13,662 nucleotides of DNA, from NCBI GenBank assembly GCA_002862265.1, contig PKCQ01000375.1:1-13662 (forward strand). The letters are read 5' to 3'. Below the pieces are notes generated by a model. That model was given only the letters and a program-made list of their open reading frames with translations, was not told the DNA's origin and ran no database searches. Both the position numbers and the translations under genes were made by a program. Source of the DNA: Planctomycetaceae bacterium (GTDB taxonomy: Bacteria; Planctomycetota; Planctomycetia; Pirellulales; Pirellulaceae). This document shows, piece by piece, positions 1 to 7,908 of the stretch (the stretch's first letter is position 1; every line of letters begins with the position of its first letter).

Positions 1-1832
1 CGATTGGATCAACAGTTCAAGGTGACTTCAATGGCGATGGGCATATGGACTGCGCGACAGGAAACATCGGAGCGGAGAACCAGATTTTGTTCGGCAAGGG
101 GGATGGAATATTCGAAGCAGGGTCTCGCTTCGGAGCTGCGAACAAGATGACTTACGCCCTGGCCGCTGGCGACTTAGACAACGACGGAGACTTGGATCTA
201 GTGGTCGGAAATGTTGGCGCGGCTAACAAAGTATTCTTCAACCAGGGTGATGGAATTGAATTTCAGAGTGCGGCTTTCGGCGACGCATCCACAGCCACAT
301 ACGGATTGTGCCTCGCTGATTTGGATGGCGACCGATATTTGGATATCGCAGCTGCTAACTCAGGTTCACTAAACCGAGTATTCCTGAATCGGCCTACAGC
401 CAGCTCCATCCGTCCTGCCCAACCGAGAAAGCTTCCTCAAGTGCTGGCGGCTTCCGAGAAAGGATCAATAGCTCCGCCGACCTCCGCGCCAGCCATCACA
501 GATTGGCCGATGTTCCACGGCCCGGAAGCTCGCGGTGTCGCAGATGGTTTCACCTTGCCCACAACGTGGAATGCATCATTGGAGGCTTCCGAAGCTGCCT
601 CATCCATTAGGTGGCGCTCGGAACTGCCAGGCTTGGCCCATAGCAGTCCTGTGATTTCGGGCGATCGCTTGTTTGTTGCGACCGCGGTTGCCGATGCTGG
701 CGCAGCGCCGTTGCAAGTAGGGCGAGGTGGAGCACCGACGGCCGCTAAGGATAACGGTGAACAGGAGTGGAAGATCTTTTGCTTCGACAAAAAATCCGGT
801 GAGAAGCTTTGGGAGAAAGTAGTGCGTCGTGGAGCGCCACAAGCGACGCGTCACGCCAAGGCGACACACGCAAACTCGACGCTCACCATCTCGGGCAATC
901 GACTTGTAGCCTTCTTTGGCTCAGAAGGACTCTATTGTTACGACCTAGATGGAAAACTACTTTGGAAACGAGATCTGGGCATCGTAAATATCAGCAAGTA
1001 CGGGATTGGCTGGGGTTATGCAAGTTCACCCGCGGTCCACGAAAACAAGATCGTGCTGATTTGTGATGATCCCGATAACGCCTACATAATTGCACTCCAG
1101 CTCGATACAGGAAATGAAATTTGGAAAGTCTCCAGGCAGAACTTGAGCCAGCGCAATTGGAGCACCCCGCTAATTCACAAGGATACATCCGAAACAACAC
1201 AAGTCGTTGTCAACGGCTGGCCCAACGTGATTTCCTACGATCTCCAAGATGGGCAGGAGCTGTGGCGTATCGAAGGTGGCGGGGACAACCCGGTCCCAAC
1301 ACCATTTCTGGCTCATGATCATTTTTACATCTGCAGCGCTCACGGGCCTTTGTCGCCCATCCATGCAATCCACCCTTCCGCTCGTGGAAATTTGACACAG
1401 GACGTCAAAGCCGCCCAGGAGCAAATGCCACTCAACGACAATCGAGAAACCGCTGCAAAGAAGAAAGACGTGCTTTGGTCTGTCTCTCGTGGCGGAAGCT
1501 ATATGTCGACGCCCGTGGTCTATGGCGACTACATTTATCTCGGCAACAGTAACGGAGTCCTTCGCTGCTTCCATGCACTCACGGGCGAGAAGGTATACGA
1601 AGAGCGACTGTCGGGCACCGCAGGCATCATCGCTTCCCTGGTCGCTGGCGACGACAAGATCTACTGTGCATCAGAGAACGGTAAGGCTTATGCGATTGCG
1701 GCTGGGCCAGAGTTTGAGGTTCTCGCGACGAATGAGCTTGGCAATCCGTGCTTTGCGACGCCCGCTCTGAGCGAGGGCATCATCTACTTTCGCACGACGC
1801 GGGAGTTGATCGCTGTGGAACTTGCTCAATAG
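1..1832 (+). CDS. FG-GAP/VCBS repeat plus PQQ-like beta-propeller protein (5' partial)
   Basis: The reading frame is open from the left edge (first full codon at base 3), and the residues before the ATG at 45 already read as an FG-GAP repeat (GDFNGDGHMDCATGN). The true start therefore lies outside the window and 45 is only an internal Met. Counting from 45, residues 1-115 hold FG-GAP/VCBS repeats with calcium-loop motifs: D43/D45/D47/D49/D51 in DLDNDGDLD and a second loop at 92-100. A Pro/Ala/Ser-rich linker (about 117-150) follows. A PQQ-like propeller then begins at the DWPMFHGP signature (153-160), with blade motifs such as CFDKKSGEKLWEK (about 246-258) and YDLDGKLLWKRDL. Proteins of this sort are exported and fold as propellers that usually bind partners rather than catalyse. 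No quinoprotein active site could be assigned, so a BamB-like or unknown role is likelier than a dehydrogenase. It converges head-on with the DUF1294 gene with no base between the stop codons. Confidence 0.88.
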   Translation, partial: IGSTVQGDFNGDGHMDCATGNIGAENQILFGKGDGIFEAGSRFGAANKMTYALAAGDLDNDGDLDLVVGNVGAANKVFFNQGDGIEFQSAAFGDASTATYGLCLADLDGDRYLDIAAANSGSLNRVFLNRPTASSIRPAQPRKLPQVLAASEKGSIAPPTSAPAITDWPMFHGPEARGVADGFTLPTTWNASLEASEAASSIRWRSELPGLAHSSPVISGDRLFVATAVADAGAAPLQVGRGGAPTAAKDNGEQEWKIFCFDKKSGEKLWEKVVRRGAPQATRHAKATHANSTLTISGNRLVAFFGSEGLYCYDLDGKLLWKRDLGIVNISKYGIGWGYASSPAVHENKIVLICDDPDNAYIIALQLDTGNEIWKVSRQNLSQRNWSTPLIHKDTSETTQVVVNGWPNVISYDLQDGQELWRIEGGGDNPVPTPFLAHDHFYICSAHGPLSPIHAIHPSARGNLTQDVKAAQEQMPLNDNRETAAKKKDVLWSVSRGGSYMSTPVVYGDYIYLGNSNGVLRCFHALTGEKVYEERLSGTAGIIASLVAGDDKIYCASENGKAYAIAAGPEFEVLATNELGNPCFATPALSEGIIYFRTTRELIAVELAQ

Positions 1833-2222
1833 CTAACCTTGGAACTGCCACCCAAGATAAAGTGCAGTTGCGACTAGATGAGCGGTAACGATGGCTCCAA
1901 GGGTAATGCGAAAGCTAAGTTTTTGATTCTTGTGTCGCAGTAGTTGCTGAGCAATGACGGCCCCGGGCCAGCCGCCCAAAGCGGATAAAGTGAAGAGTGT
2001 CTTTTCGGATACTCGAAACTGTTCTGCTTGGGCACGCTGTTTGTCCGCCAAAAAGTAAATTGAGGTGGTGAGACTTAACAGCAAAGTGAAAATGGAGTAA
2101 ATCAAAGCAAGCCAACTGGGCCAAGCTTTGACGTATACGGCAAGAACGGCCGCTGGCGTCAAGCAGAGCAAGAGCCAGAGTGATGCGAGCCAAAGAGATG
2201 CGGAGTATTTTGGAGCAGGCAT
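1833..2222 (-). CDS. DUF1294 family small integral membrane protein
   Basis: A 129-residue protein with three hydrophobic stretches (about 9-30, 36-57 and 106-125) that should span the inner membrane. Between the second and third lies the DUF1294 signature: YFLADKQRAQ (D60-K61), then RVSEKTLFTLSALGGWPGA (70-88), then RHKNQKLSF (96-104). This matches the family pattern of DK...A, RV-E, LGG-PGA and RHK-xx-K-x-F. The function of the family is not established. In some other bacteria the domain is fused to a cold-shock domain; here it stands alone. The stop codon directly abuts that of the convergent propeller gene. The udk stop is 45 bp upstream on the same strand, so co-transcription with udk is possible. 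No Shine-Dalgarno is visible before the ATG. Confidence 0.85.
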   Translation of the reverse strand: MPAPKYSASLWLASLWLLLCLTPAAVLAVYVKAWPSWLALIYSIFTLLLSLTTSIYFLADKQRAQAEQFRVSEKTLFTLSALGGWPGAVIAQQLLRHKNQKLSFRITLGAIVTAHLVATALYLGWQFQG

Positions 2223-2267
2223 AGTCGCATTGGGGCGGGATGGATGACGATGATTGCGCGCGAGCGG

Positions 2268-2894
2268 CTAAAGCCTGGACTCCAGCATCTGTCGGCCCAG
2301 TGCTTCGACCAAGAACTGAAAATCTTGGCATTGAACGATCAAGTCCGCGTACTCAGATGAAGGCTCGACGACGTGCGTGTGGAATGGCGTGACGGTCGCT
2401 TCCCATTGCGCGAAAACGGATTCTTTGCTGCGTCCTCTCACCGCCATGTCACGTTGCAAGCGGCGTTCGAGACGGCTTTTTTCATCGACTTTGAGGAAAA
2501 TCGACCAATCGTATCTTGCTCGCAATTCCGTGTTGGCCAAAGCCATAATACCGTCGACCAATATCCAATCCACGGGATCGACGGGCTTCGTGGCTTCTCC
2601 TCGACAATGGGTCGAGAAGTCGTAGGTAGGGCAGTGGACTGGCTTACCGCCCCGCAGTGCATCGAGGTGGTCGACAAAGAGCGCGAAGTCGATAGCCCCG
2701 AGCGAATCAAAATTAAATTCGGCACGCTTCTCGGGTGCGAGGTGCGACAGATCATGGTAGTAGTCGTCGATTGCGACAACAGCCACATGTTCATGCCCTA
2801 CGCATCCAGCCAGCTGCCGAATGAATGTAGATTTGCCGCTACCCGAGCCACCAGCAATGGCCATTATTCGAGGTGACTGCTCAGAGGAATTCAT
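2268..2894 (-). CDS. udk: Uridine kinase (P-loop nucleoside kinase)
   Basis: Phosphorylates uridine (and usually cytidine) to the monophosphate in cytosolic pyrimidine salvage. With the Met at 2894 the protein is 208 residues, the usual length for Udk. The Walker A loop is GGSGSGKS (15-22), immediately after the first strand. The substrate loop is IDDYYHDLSHL (about 42-52). The PTYDFSTHCR segment (89-98) and the RRLQRDMAVRGRS lid (about 144-156) match the uridine kinase/phosphoribulokinase fold, as does YADLIV near the C-terminus. The frame stays open to a Met at 2933, adding 13 residues. The shorter start is preferred because it places the P-loop at the normal distance, although neither start has a clear ribosome binding site. 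The DUF1294 gene follows 45 bp downstream. A phosphoribulokinase-family paralogue with another substrate cannot be excluded. Confidence 0.87.
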   Translation of the reverse strand: MNSSEQSPRIMAIAGGSGSGKSTFIRQLAGCVGHEHVAVVAIDDYYHDLSHLAPEKRAEFNFDSLGAIDFALFVDHLDALRGGKPVHCPTYDFSTHCRGEATKPVDPVDWILVDGIMALANTELRARYDWSIFLKVDEKSRLERRLQRDMAVRGRSKESVFAQWEATVTPFHTHVVEPSSEYADLIVQCQDFQFLVEALGRQMLESRL

Positions 2895-2940
2895 GAATCG
2901 GGATGGAGCGTTGGTTTGAAAAAAAGATAACAAGAACGAG

Positions 2941-2954
2941 GCCAGCGCGCTGGC
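2941..2954 (-). terminator. Perfect GC-rich palindrome, weak terminator candidate for the aminotransferase
   Basis: GCCAGCGCGCTGGC is a perfect 14-base palindrome lying 72 bp beyond the aminotransferase stop. On the minus strand it is followed by a T-rich run (CTCGTTCTTGTTATC, then seven T), but the T-tract does not start directly at the stem. As a hairpin it gives five base pairs with a four-base loop. It sits before udk and could partly separate the two genes. A protein-binding palindrome is the alternative. Confidence 0.35.
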
Positions 2955-3026
2955 TTACGCCACAGGACTCATCGCTTCGTCCACTGTGGACCGAATGTCT
3001 TGACGACATTTGCAACAGAGAAATCA

Positions 3027-4307
3027 CTACGAGGCTTCGATCGGTTGGTTCTCGACGGTTGCGTAATCTTGCTCTTTTTTCTCAAGGCATCGTGAAATCT
3101 GGCGAACAGCTTGACGCAACCGGCTTTCGTTCTCGACGAGAGCCATCCGAAGGAAGCCTTCGCCAGCTGGCCCAAAGCCACTGCCAGGGCTCACCGCGAC
3201 ATCGCCATCTTCCAGGAGCATCATCGCAAAGTCCATTGTGTCCATCCGTTGCAACCACTTGTCTGGCACTTTGGCCCACAAGAACATGCCTGCCTTTGGC
3301 GGGTCGACTTCCCAGCCAATGCGGCGCAGACCTTCGACCAGCACATCGCGTCGACTCCGATAGATCCCGGCTTGCTGCTCGACTGCGGATTCGGTTTCTC
3401 GCAAAGCTACAATGGCGGCGATCTGAATCGCCTGAAACATCCCGTAGTCGTAGTAGCCCTTGATCGTTGCCAAGCCACGGACCATGTCTCGATTACCCGC
3501 GCAGAATCCAACGCGCCAGCCAGCCATGTTGTAGCCTTTGCTCATGGTCGTGAACTCGACCCCCACATCCACTGCACCTGGCGAAGCCAAGAAGCTCGGC
3601 GGAGTGTAGCCATCAAAAGACACATCGGAGTAGGCAAAGTCACTGATAACCATGAAGCCATAGCGTTTGGCCAGTTTGACGACTTCCGTGAAGAAATCCT
3701 GCTCAACAGTGACTGTTGATGGGTTGTGTGGGTAGTTAAGGATCAACAACTTCGGTGTGGGATGAAAGTGCTGACAAGTGTATTCAATGTTCCTCAGGAA
3801 CTTTTCGCTGTCCGCTACTTCAAGAGCAACCACGTTTCCTGCAGCCAGAATCACACCATACATGTGCACGGGAAAATAGGGTGCCGGGATCATGGCCGTG
3901 TCGCCTTGTCCCATCAGCGCCAAGCACATGTGACTGAAGCCTTCCTTGCTCCCCAAGCAAACAATTGCTTCCGAGTCAGGATCTAGTCGCACACCGTACT
4001 TGCGGAGGTACTTGCCGGTCAGCTCACGCCGCAGATTCAGCAGACCATTGGATTTGCTGTAACCGTGATTCCTCTCGTCGTAGGTAGCTTCAGCCAGCTT
4101 CTCCATCACGACGCGTTCGGGTGGATCAGACGGGTTTCCCATACCGAGATCGATTACATCCTTGCCAGCGCGCCGCTTCTCGTACAGCGTGTTGTTGATG
4201 CGGCCGAACAAATACGGCGGCAAGCGGTGCACACGCGCCGCGTAATCCACCTTAAAAAAATGGTCGGACTCAGTGGGCGTCAGATCTGGCGATGGTTTTT
4301 CAGTCAT
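3027..4307 (-). CDS. PLP-dependent class I/II aminotransferase, AlaC-like (alanine transaminase type)
   Basis: A 426-residue fold-type I aminotransferase, expected to transfer the amino group between an amino acid (probably alanine) and 2-oxoglutarate in the cytosol using PLP. Visible features, counted from the ATG at 4307, are RVHRLPPYLFGRIN (25-38) and DLGMGNPSDPP (53-63), both typical of the AlaC/LL-DAP aminotransferase-like group. The PLP-contacting residues are N195 in NYPHNPS, D223 and Y226 in ISDFAYSD, and the Schiff-base lysine K257 in TMSKGYNMAGWRVGF. The substrate-carboxylate arginine is in FLRMALVENESR near the C-terminus. Length and motifs are complete. Family resemblance favours AlaC (pyruvate/alanine) over diaminopimelate synthesis, but substrate cannot be fixed from sequence. 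The gene upstream is separated by a strong terminator, so it probably has its own promoter in 4308-4477. No Shine-Dalgarno is seen. Confidence 0.88.
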   Translation of the reverse strand: MTEKPSPDLTPTESDHFFKVDYAARVHRLPPYLFGRINNTLYEKRRAGKDVIDLGMGNPSDPPERVVMEKLAEATYDERNHGYSKSNGLLNLRRELTGKYLRKYGVRLDPDSEAIVCLGSKEGFSHMCLALMGQGDTAMIPAPYFPVHMYGVILAAGNVVALEVADSEKFLRNIEYTCQHFHPTPKLLILNYPHNPSTVTVEQDFFTEVVKLAKRYGFMVISDFAYSDVSFDGYTPPSFLASPGAVDVGVEFTTMSKGYNMAGWRVGFCAGNRDMVRGLATIKGYYDYGMFQAIQIAAIVALRETESAVEQQAGIYRSRRDVLVEGLRRIGWEVDPPKAGMFLWAKVPDKWLQRMDTMDFAMMLLEDGDVAVSPGSGFGPAGEGFLRMALVENESRLRQAVRQISRCLEKKEQDYATVENQPIEAS

Positions 4308-4477
4308 AGGACCCAGGACAATTCAAGAGACAATACGGGGCGAAAAGTCAAATACGATTGGATCGTGGGAGCATTCTATTTTGCCTGCCAGTCGCTCCAA
4401 CCGCTAGTCCGAGTTTTAGCGGACCTCTATCCCTGCCGCCTGCGACACTCGCCGACAAGAATGGTTCACTGCGAAAT

Positions 4478-4509
4478 AAAAAATGCCCGCGAACCAGGGT
4501 CGCGAGCAT
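4478..4509 (-). terminator. Rho-independent terminator of the peptidyl-prolyl isomerase gene
   Basis: The inverted arms 4483-4492 and 4500-4509 form a 10-bp stem with a 7-base loop. Read on the minus strand, the stem is followed at once by six T, then A, then three T. One pair is C/A on the plus strand but U-G in minus-strand RNA, so the hairpin is only fully paired when transcribed leftward. It lies 51 bp past the isomerase stop at 4560 and ends that transcript before the aminotransferase gene. Confidence 0.85.
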
Positions 4510-4559
4510 CTTTGCGCTTATCGAATCACTTGAAAGTGACCTCTTGAGGTAATACTCGC

Positions 4560-6353
4560 TTAGCGAGGCACGATGACAGATCCGTTGCCACCGGTAGCAG
4601 ACGCAGGAACCACTTGACTTCCACTCACCTTGGCTTCGATAAAGTTCTCGATGTTGGAGTTCGCGAGGAGGTCGTTCATGTACTTTCTCATCGCAACATA
4701 AAGCTTCTTGGTGCGGATTTCATTGGTCAGCTCACCTCTTACAGCCTCAAAATCTTGAACGACCGGCTTCGTTTCACCTTGCTTATACAGCACAGCATAC
4801 TGGTCGCCCCAGACAAGAATTCCTGACACTTTGCCCGGCTCGAGTGCGAAGGCTGCTTCCTCTAAGGTTGGATTACCGCTGTGACGCCGAATCGCAGGAA
4901 TCTTGCCAAAGTTGCTGCGTGAGATTTGCTCGACCGAGTACTTGGCCGCCAACTCACCGAACTTCTGCTCTCCAGCTCCGCGTGCCTCACGGAAGACGTC
5001 CTCCGCAGCTCGCTGGCTACTACAGACGCAGGCGAGTACTTCTGCACGCGGGCCAAAGTTATTTTCATACCCCTTTTGCAAGTCTGCGTCGGTGATTGTC
5101 ACCTTATCCTCAACTAGTTTTTCCAGAGCTACGCTTGGCCAGACAGCGTCTGAAACATACAGTTGAACTGTAACACCTTCTTCTTGTTGGATGCTCTTCA
5201 ACCACCCCGCAACATCCGGCTGACCATCTCGGAAGTAGCCAGCTGCATCTGCAGCCCGAGCCACTTCACGATCAATGTCTGCCTGTTCGACGATTTTCTT
5301 CTGCTTCTGAAGTTGCAAGGTCAACAGCAGACGACTGATCTCACCGCGAAGAATCTCCTTGCCGTGGCGAGTCATGCATTCTGCCGCCAGATAGGTGTAC
5401 GGCAATGGCTGACGGTTGATGTAAGCGGCAACACCTGGATACTTCTTTTCGTATTCGGCATTGCCCATCACCGTCACGACTTGAGCATTTTCTTTCAGCC
5501 CAGCGAAGATCCCATCCGCCGCTGCGCCGAGACGCTGATCACGAAGCTGTTCAGCGATGCGATTGCGAATCTCTGGCATCAGATTGGGGCTAGGTGGAGT
5601 TGCAGGAAGATGCCGCACGCATTGCAACAGAACATGTAGATTGCCCATCGAGAATGGAGCAGAGATCTCATTGGGTTGAAGTTGAAATGCGACGCGTTCC
5701 AGCGGGTCGTTAGGATCATTGTTCTGACGGATAGGCGGAAGCAAGCCATCGACGGAGGCGCTGGCCGCATCCTCGCTCTTCTCCTTCGCTAGACGACGGA
5801 AAGTTTCCGGAGCAGCGGTCGCAGCCTCGTAAAGTTCGTCGGCAGTTTCCTTCTTCGACACCGCAATCATACGAACCTGCACTTTGGGGCCGTATTCACT
5901 TTGGATGATCTGCTCGACTTCCCCGGGCTTCACCTCGATCTGATCGGCCGCCAAAGCACGCAGAGCGAGCATGGGCCAAGTGATCTCACTGGCATACTGC
6001 TCCGGCGTGATATCACGCTCTCGCTGAATTGCCTCCAGAAATCTGGGCGTATCCAAGCCAACTTTGTTAGCGACCCGCGCGATTTCTTTGTTAACGTCGT
6101 CCTGTGTGATGTTGACATTCTTCGCCTTACAAGCCTGAAGAATCAGTTGCTTGTTAAGCAGATTGTCGAGTACCACGCTGCCGTAACGCTTGATACATTC
6201 ATCAGCAAGCTGTTCGCGGCTGATGGTCTTACCTTCGACGATCGCGACGATCTTTGGAAATTTCTCGATCGGGTCTGCTGGACCGGTGCTCTGCTGAGCT
6301 TTTGCGACGGTAGAGAGAAGCAGGACTGCTAGCACAAAGCTGCGTAAACTCAT
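4560..6353 (-). CDS. Exported peptidyl-prolyl isomerase/chaperone with two tandem SurA/PrsA-like units
   Basis: The 597-residue protein has a signal peptide (hydrophobic FVLAVLLLSTVA, likely cleavage after AKA at about residue 19) and should act in the periplasm as a parvulin-type folding factor. The start at 6353 is fixed by a consensus AGGAGG seven bases upstream and by the signal peptide. The frame remains open to 6731, but that upstream part is compositionally odd and non-homologous. The protein is an internal duplication. Unit 1 (about 35-285) and unit 2 (about 308-565) each have an N-terminal helical region (ADECIKRYG at 50-58 against AAECMTRHG at 323-331), a WP-x-x-AL motif (126-131 against 405-410), a (Y/F)GP stretch (154-156 against 433-435), then a rotamase-like end (LERVAFQLQPNEIS 218-231 against LEEAAFALEPGKVS 497-510). 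The C-terminal 25 residues are Ser/Gly/Val-rich. Both rotamase-like units are divergent, so chaperone activity without catalysis is possible. Confidence 0.85.
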   Translation of the reverse strand: MSLRSFVLAVLLLSTVAKAQQSTGPADPIEKFPKIVAIVEGKTISREQLADECIKRYGSVVLDNLLNKQLILQACKAKNVNITQDDVNKEIARVANKVGLDTPRFLEAIQRERDITPEQYASEITWPMLALRALAADQIEVKPGEVEQIIQSEYGPKVQVRMIAVSKKETADELYEAATAAPETFRRLAKEKSEDAASASVDGLLPPIRQNNDPNDPLERVAFQLQPNEISAPFSMGNLHVLLQCVRHLPATPPSPNLMPEIRNRIAEQLRDQRLGAAADGIFAGLKENAQVVTVMGNAEYEKKYPGVAAYINRQPLPYTYLAAECMTRHGKEILRGEISRLLLTLQLQKQKKIVEQADIDREVARAADAAGYFRDGQPDVAGWLKSIQQEEGVTVQLYVSDAVWPSVALEKLVEDKVTITDADLQKGYENNFGPRAEVLACVCSSQRAAEDVFREARGAGEQKFGELAAKYSVEQISRSNFGKIPAIRRHSGNPTLEEAAFALEPGKVSGILVWGDQYAVLYKQGETKPVVQDFEAVRGELTNEIRTKKLYVAMRKYMNDLLANSNIENFIEAKVSGSQVVPASATGGNGSVIVPR

Positions 6354-6360
6354 GACTGTT

Positions 6361-6366
6361 CCTCCT
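6361..6366 (-). promoter_or_regulatory. Consensus Shine-Dalgarno of the isomerase gene
   Basis: The minus strand reads AGGAGG followed by AACAGTC and the ATG at 6353, a seven-base spacing. It decides the start of the isomerase and stands out because nearly all other genes in the window lack such a site. Confidence 0.85.
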
Positions 6367-6682
6367 GAACCATTTGATTCCTTGCAAACTTCCTTTCGGC
6401 CCGTCACCTGGATCGATCGAACGGACCTTCGGTATTTACACCCCGACAAGATTAGGGAAATGCGGTGGTGGATCACAAGACGAAATACGCTCAAGGACTT
6501 GCTAGCAAAATACCAGAAGTCGCACTGACTCCAAGCTTCAGCGTTCCTACTCACCGCTAACGGTACTCGTACTCTGCGGGGCGGTATCCGTACTTGCAAG
6601 GGCACTTGCCGCATCAGGACAACTCTCGAGTAAGACTGAGATTGAGGCAAAGAATAAGATCGTGATGGTAAAACAAAGGCGA

Positions 6683-6707
6683 GCCGAAAGTCTTGACGAC
6701 TTCCGAC
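6683..6707 (-). terminator. Hairpin just past the YheT-type hydrolase stop, probable weak terminator
   Basis: Arms 6683-6692 and 6698-6707 form a 10-bp stem with a 5-base loop. Two of the pairs are mismatches on the plus strand but U-G wobbles in minus-strand RNA, which suggests selection in that direction. It starts 15 bases beyond the TGA at 6722. The downstream sequence (TCGCCTTTGTTTTACC) is only moderately T-rich, so termination may be incomplete. Confidence 0.45.
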
Positions 6708-6721
6708 ACGGGAAAGAATAA

Positions 6722-7726
6722 TCATCCGCAAGCTATACGATTCTCCTTCAGGCGCTCAACGATATAGTGCTCGAGCCAACGAACCAGCCGCCCTTGTTCA
6801 TCCAGTCCGTAGTAGCCCATGTGACCACCTTTGCGAGTGGTCGTTAGCTCGGTCGACTCGGACAACTTCGCCGCCGCAATGGTCGAGTAAGGGACGATCG
6901 GATCGTTTCTGTCTGCTATGATTTCCGTCTTCGTTTTGATCTGCGATAGCAAAGGCAATGAACTCGCAGCCGCATAGTACTCCTCGGAACCACGGTAACC
7001 GCTCAGCGGCGCGGTGTACCGCGCGTCAAACTGCCGAATCGATTTGATATTTGGCTCTTCTGGGACTCGCTGCCAGTTGGGCCAGCGCCGGCGCTGAGAC
7101 TGGACCTGCTCGTCCAGCACTTTCAAGTAATAGCTCGTGTAGATCCAACGACTCCAGCGTTCCATGTTGTCCGCGCAAACTTTCAACCTCACGGGTGGCG
7201 CCACCGCAATCGAAGAGGCCAAAGCACTTCGTGCCAAATCCAGCGCACTTGCGTTACCTCCCGCTTCACCGAGCATCTTGAGCACGATGTTGCCACTGAG
7301 TGAGAAACCGACAACGTGAATGGGCCTGCTGGGATACACACTCCCGGCGTGGTTCACAACAGACGCTAGATCATGACTCCGGCCGGCATTGGCAGGGCGA
7401 GAGCAATACTCAGAGCTTTGGCCGCAACCCCGAAGATCCACTCTCCAAACTAAAAATCCAGCTGACTCAAGTCTTCCAGCCAATCTCCCCAAATAAGGAC
7501 TGCTGTGATCTCCACCGAGTCCGTGGATCAATATGACAAGATCCGCACTGGAACCAACTGCTACTCCTGCCTCTTCGTGAACCACCACAGCTTCGCCATC
7601 ATCTAGCTCCACTTTGATGGTTTTCGCTCGATAGGGTGGTTGCTCACCGGGAATGACGCCAATTGCCAGCGTCTGGAGATGCCCACTTCGGAGCAAGGGA
7701 TGAGGACGATAAGGCAGTGAACTCAT
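6722..7726 (-). CDS. Alpha/beta-fold hydrolase of the YheT (COG0429) family
   Basis: A 334-residue hydrolase resembling E. coli YheT and the eukaryotic ABHD1/3 group, which act on lipid or ester substrates; the bacterial substrate is unknown. Family marks are the N-terminal RPHPLLRSGHLQTL (7-20), the oxyanion strand LIHGLGGDHSSPY (66-78), DLRGCGQS (97-104), the nucleophile elbow GFSLSGN with S142, the acid in ADRNDPIVP (D272 or D275) and the catalytic histidine H302 in KGGHMGYYG. The catalytic triad is thus present. The start at 7726 gives the usual N-terminus; the frame is open to 7753 and would add nine residues. No Shine-Dalgarno is visible. The gene is divergent from the PfkB kinase gene across about 180 bp that must hold both promoters, and a hairpin follows its stop. 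Confidence 0.87.
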   Translation of the reverse strand: MSSLPYRPHPLLRSGHLQTLAIGVIPGEQPPYRAKTIKVELDDGEAVVVHEEAGVAVGSSADLVILIHGLGGDHSSPYLGRLAGRLESAGFLVWRVDLRGCGQSSEYCSRPANAGRSHDLASVVNHAGSVYPSRPIHVVGFSLSGNIVLKMLGEAGGNASALDLARSALASSIAVAPPVRLKVCADNMERWSRWIYTSYYLKVLDEQVQSQRRRWPNWQRVPEEPNIKSIRQFDARYTAPLSGYRGSEEYYAAASSLPLLSQIKTKTEIIADRNDPIVPYSTIAAAKLSESTELTTTRKGGHMGYYGLDEQGRLVRWLEHYIVERLKENRIACG

Positions 7727-7908
7727 GATGGGAAAAGGCGACGGACGCCACAAATAGTCAATTGGAGGTCAAAATCCCCGGCGGAGCCAGATAGCTATTC
7801 AAAAACTAGCCCTGAGCACGATAATTCGACCCAAAGCCCTAGCTGAACCTGTCGTTCGGATCGTGGAAAAACAAGTTTTAATCTCCCTCTATCGAGAAAA
7901 CAATTGTT

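Larger units (their letters stand above)
6354..6721. other. 368-bp gap holding the isomerase leader; no gene supported
   Basis: This stretch lies between the hydrolase stop and the isomerase start. The minus-strand frame of the isomerase is open throughout, but the implied peptide is Arg/Ser/Val-rich with no recognisable domain, and the Shine-Dalgarno plus signal peptide put the start at 6353. The only short plus-strand reading frame (22 codons from 6460) has no support. A terminator-like hairpin sits at the right end (6683-6707). The rest presumably carries the isomerase promoter and a leader, but I could not pick out convincing -35/-10 boxes. Confidence 0.5.

Noticed and set aside
2373..2876. 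Long plus-strand reading frame opposite udk
   Set aside because: It is antisense to a well-supported uridine kinase and has no recognisable motifs.
3111..3719. 202-codon plus-strand reading frame opposite the aminotransferase
   Set aside because: It is a shadow of the aminotransferase, whose catalytic motifs are all present on the minus strand.
6354..6731. N-terminal extension of the isomerase up to 6731
   Set aside because: The signal peptide and the AGGAGG Shine-Dalgarno define the start at 6353, and the extension has no domain-like composition.
1833..7726. A single five-gene minus-strand operon
   Set aside because: A strong terminator at 4478-4509, a probable one at 6683-6707 and long gaps split it into at least three units.
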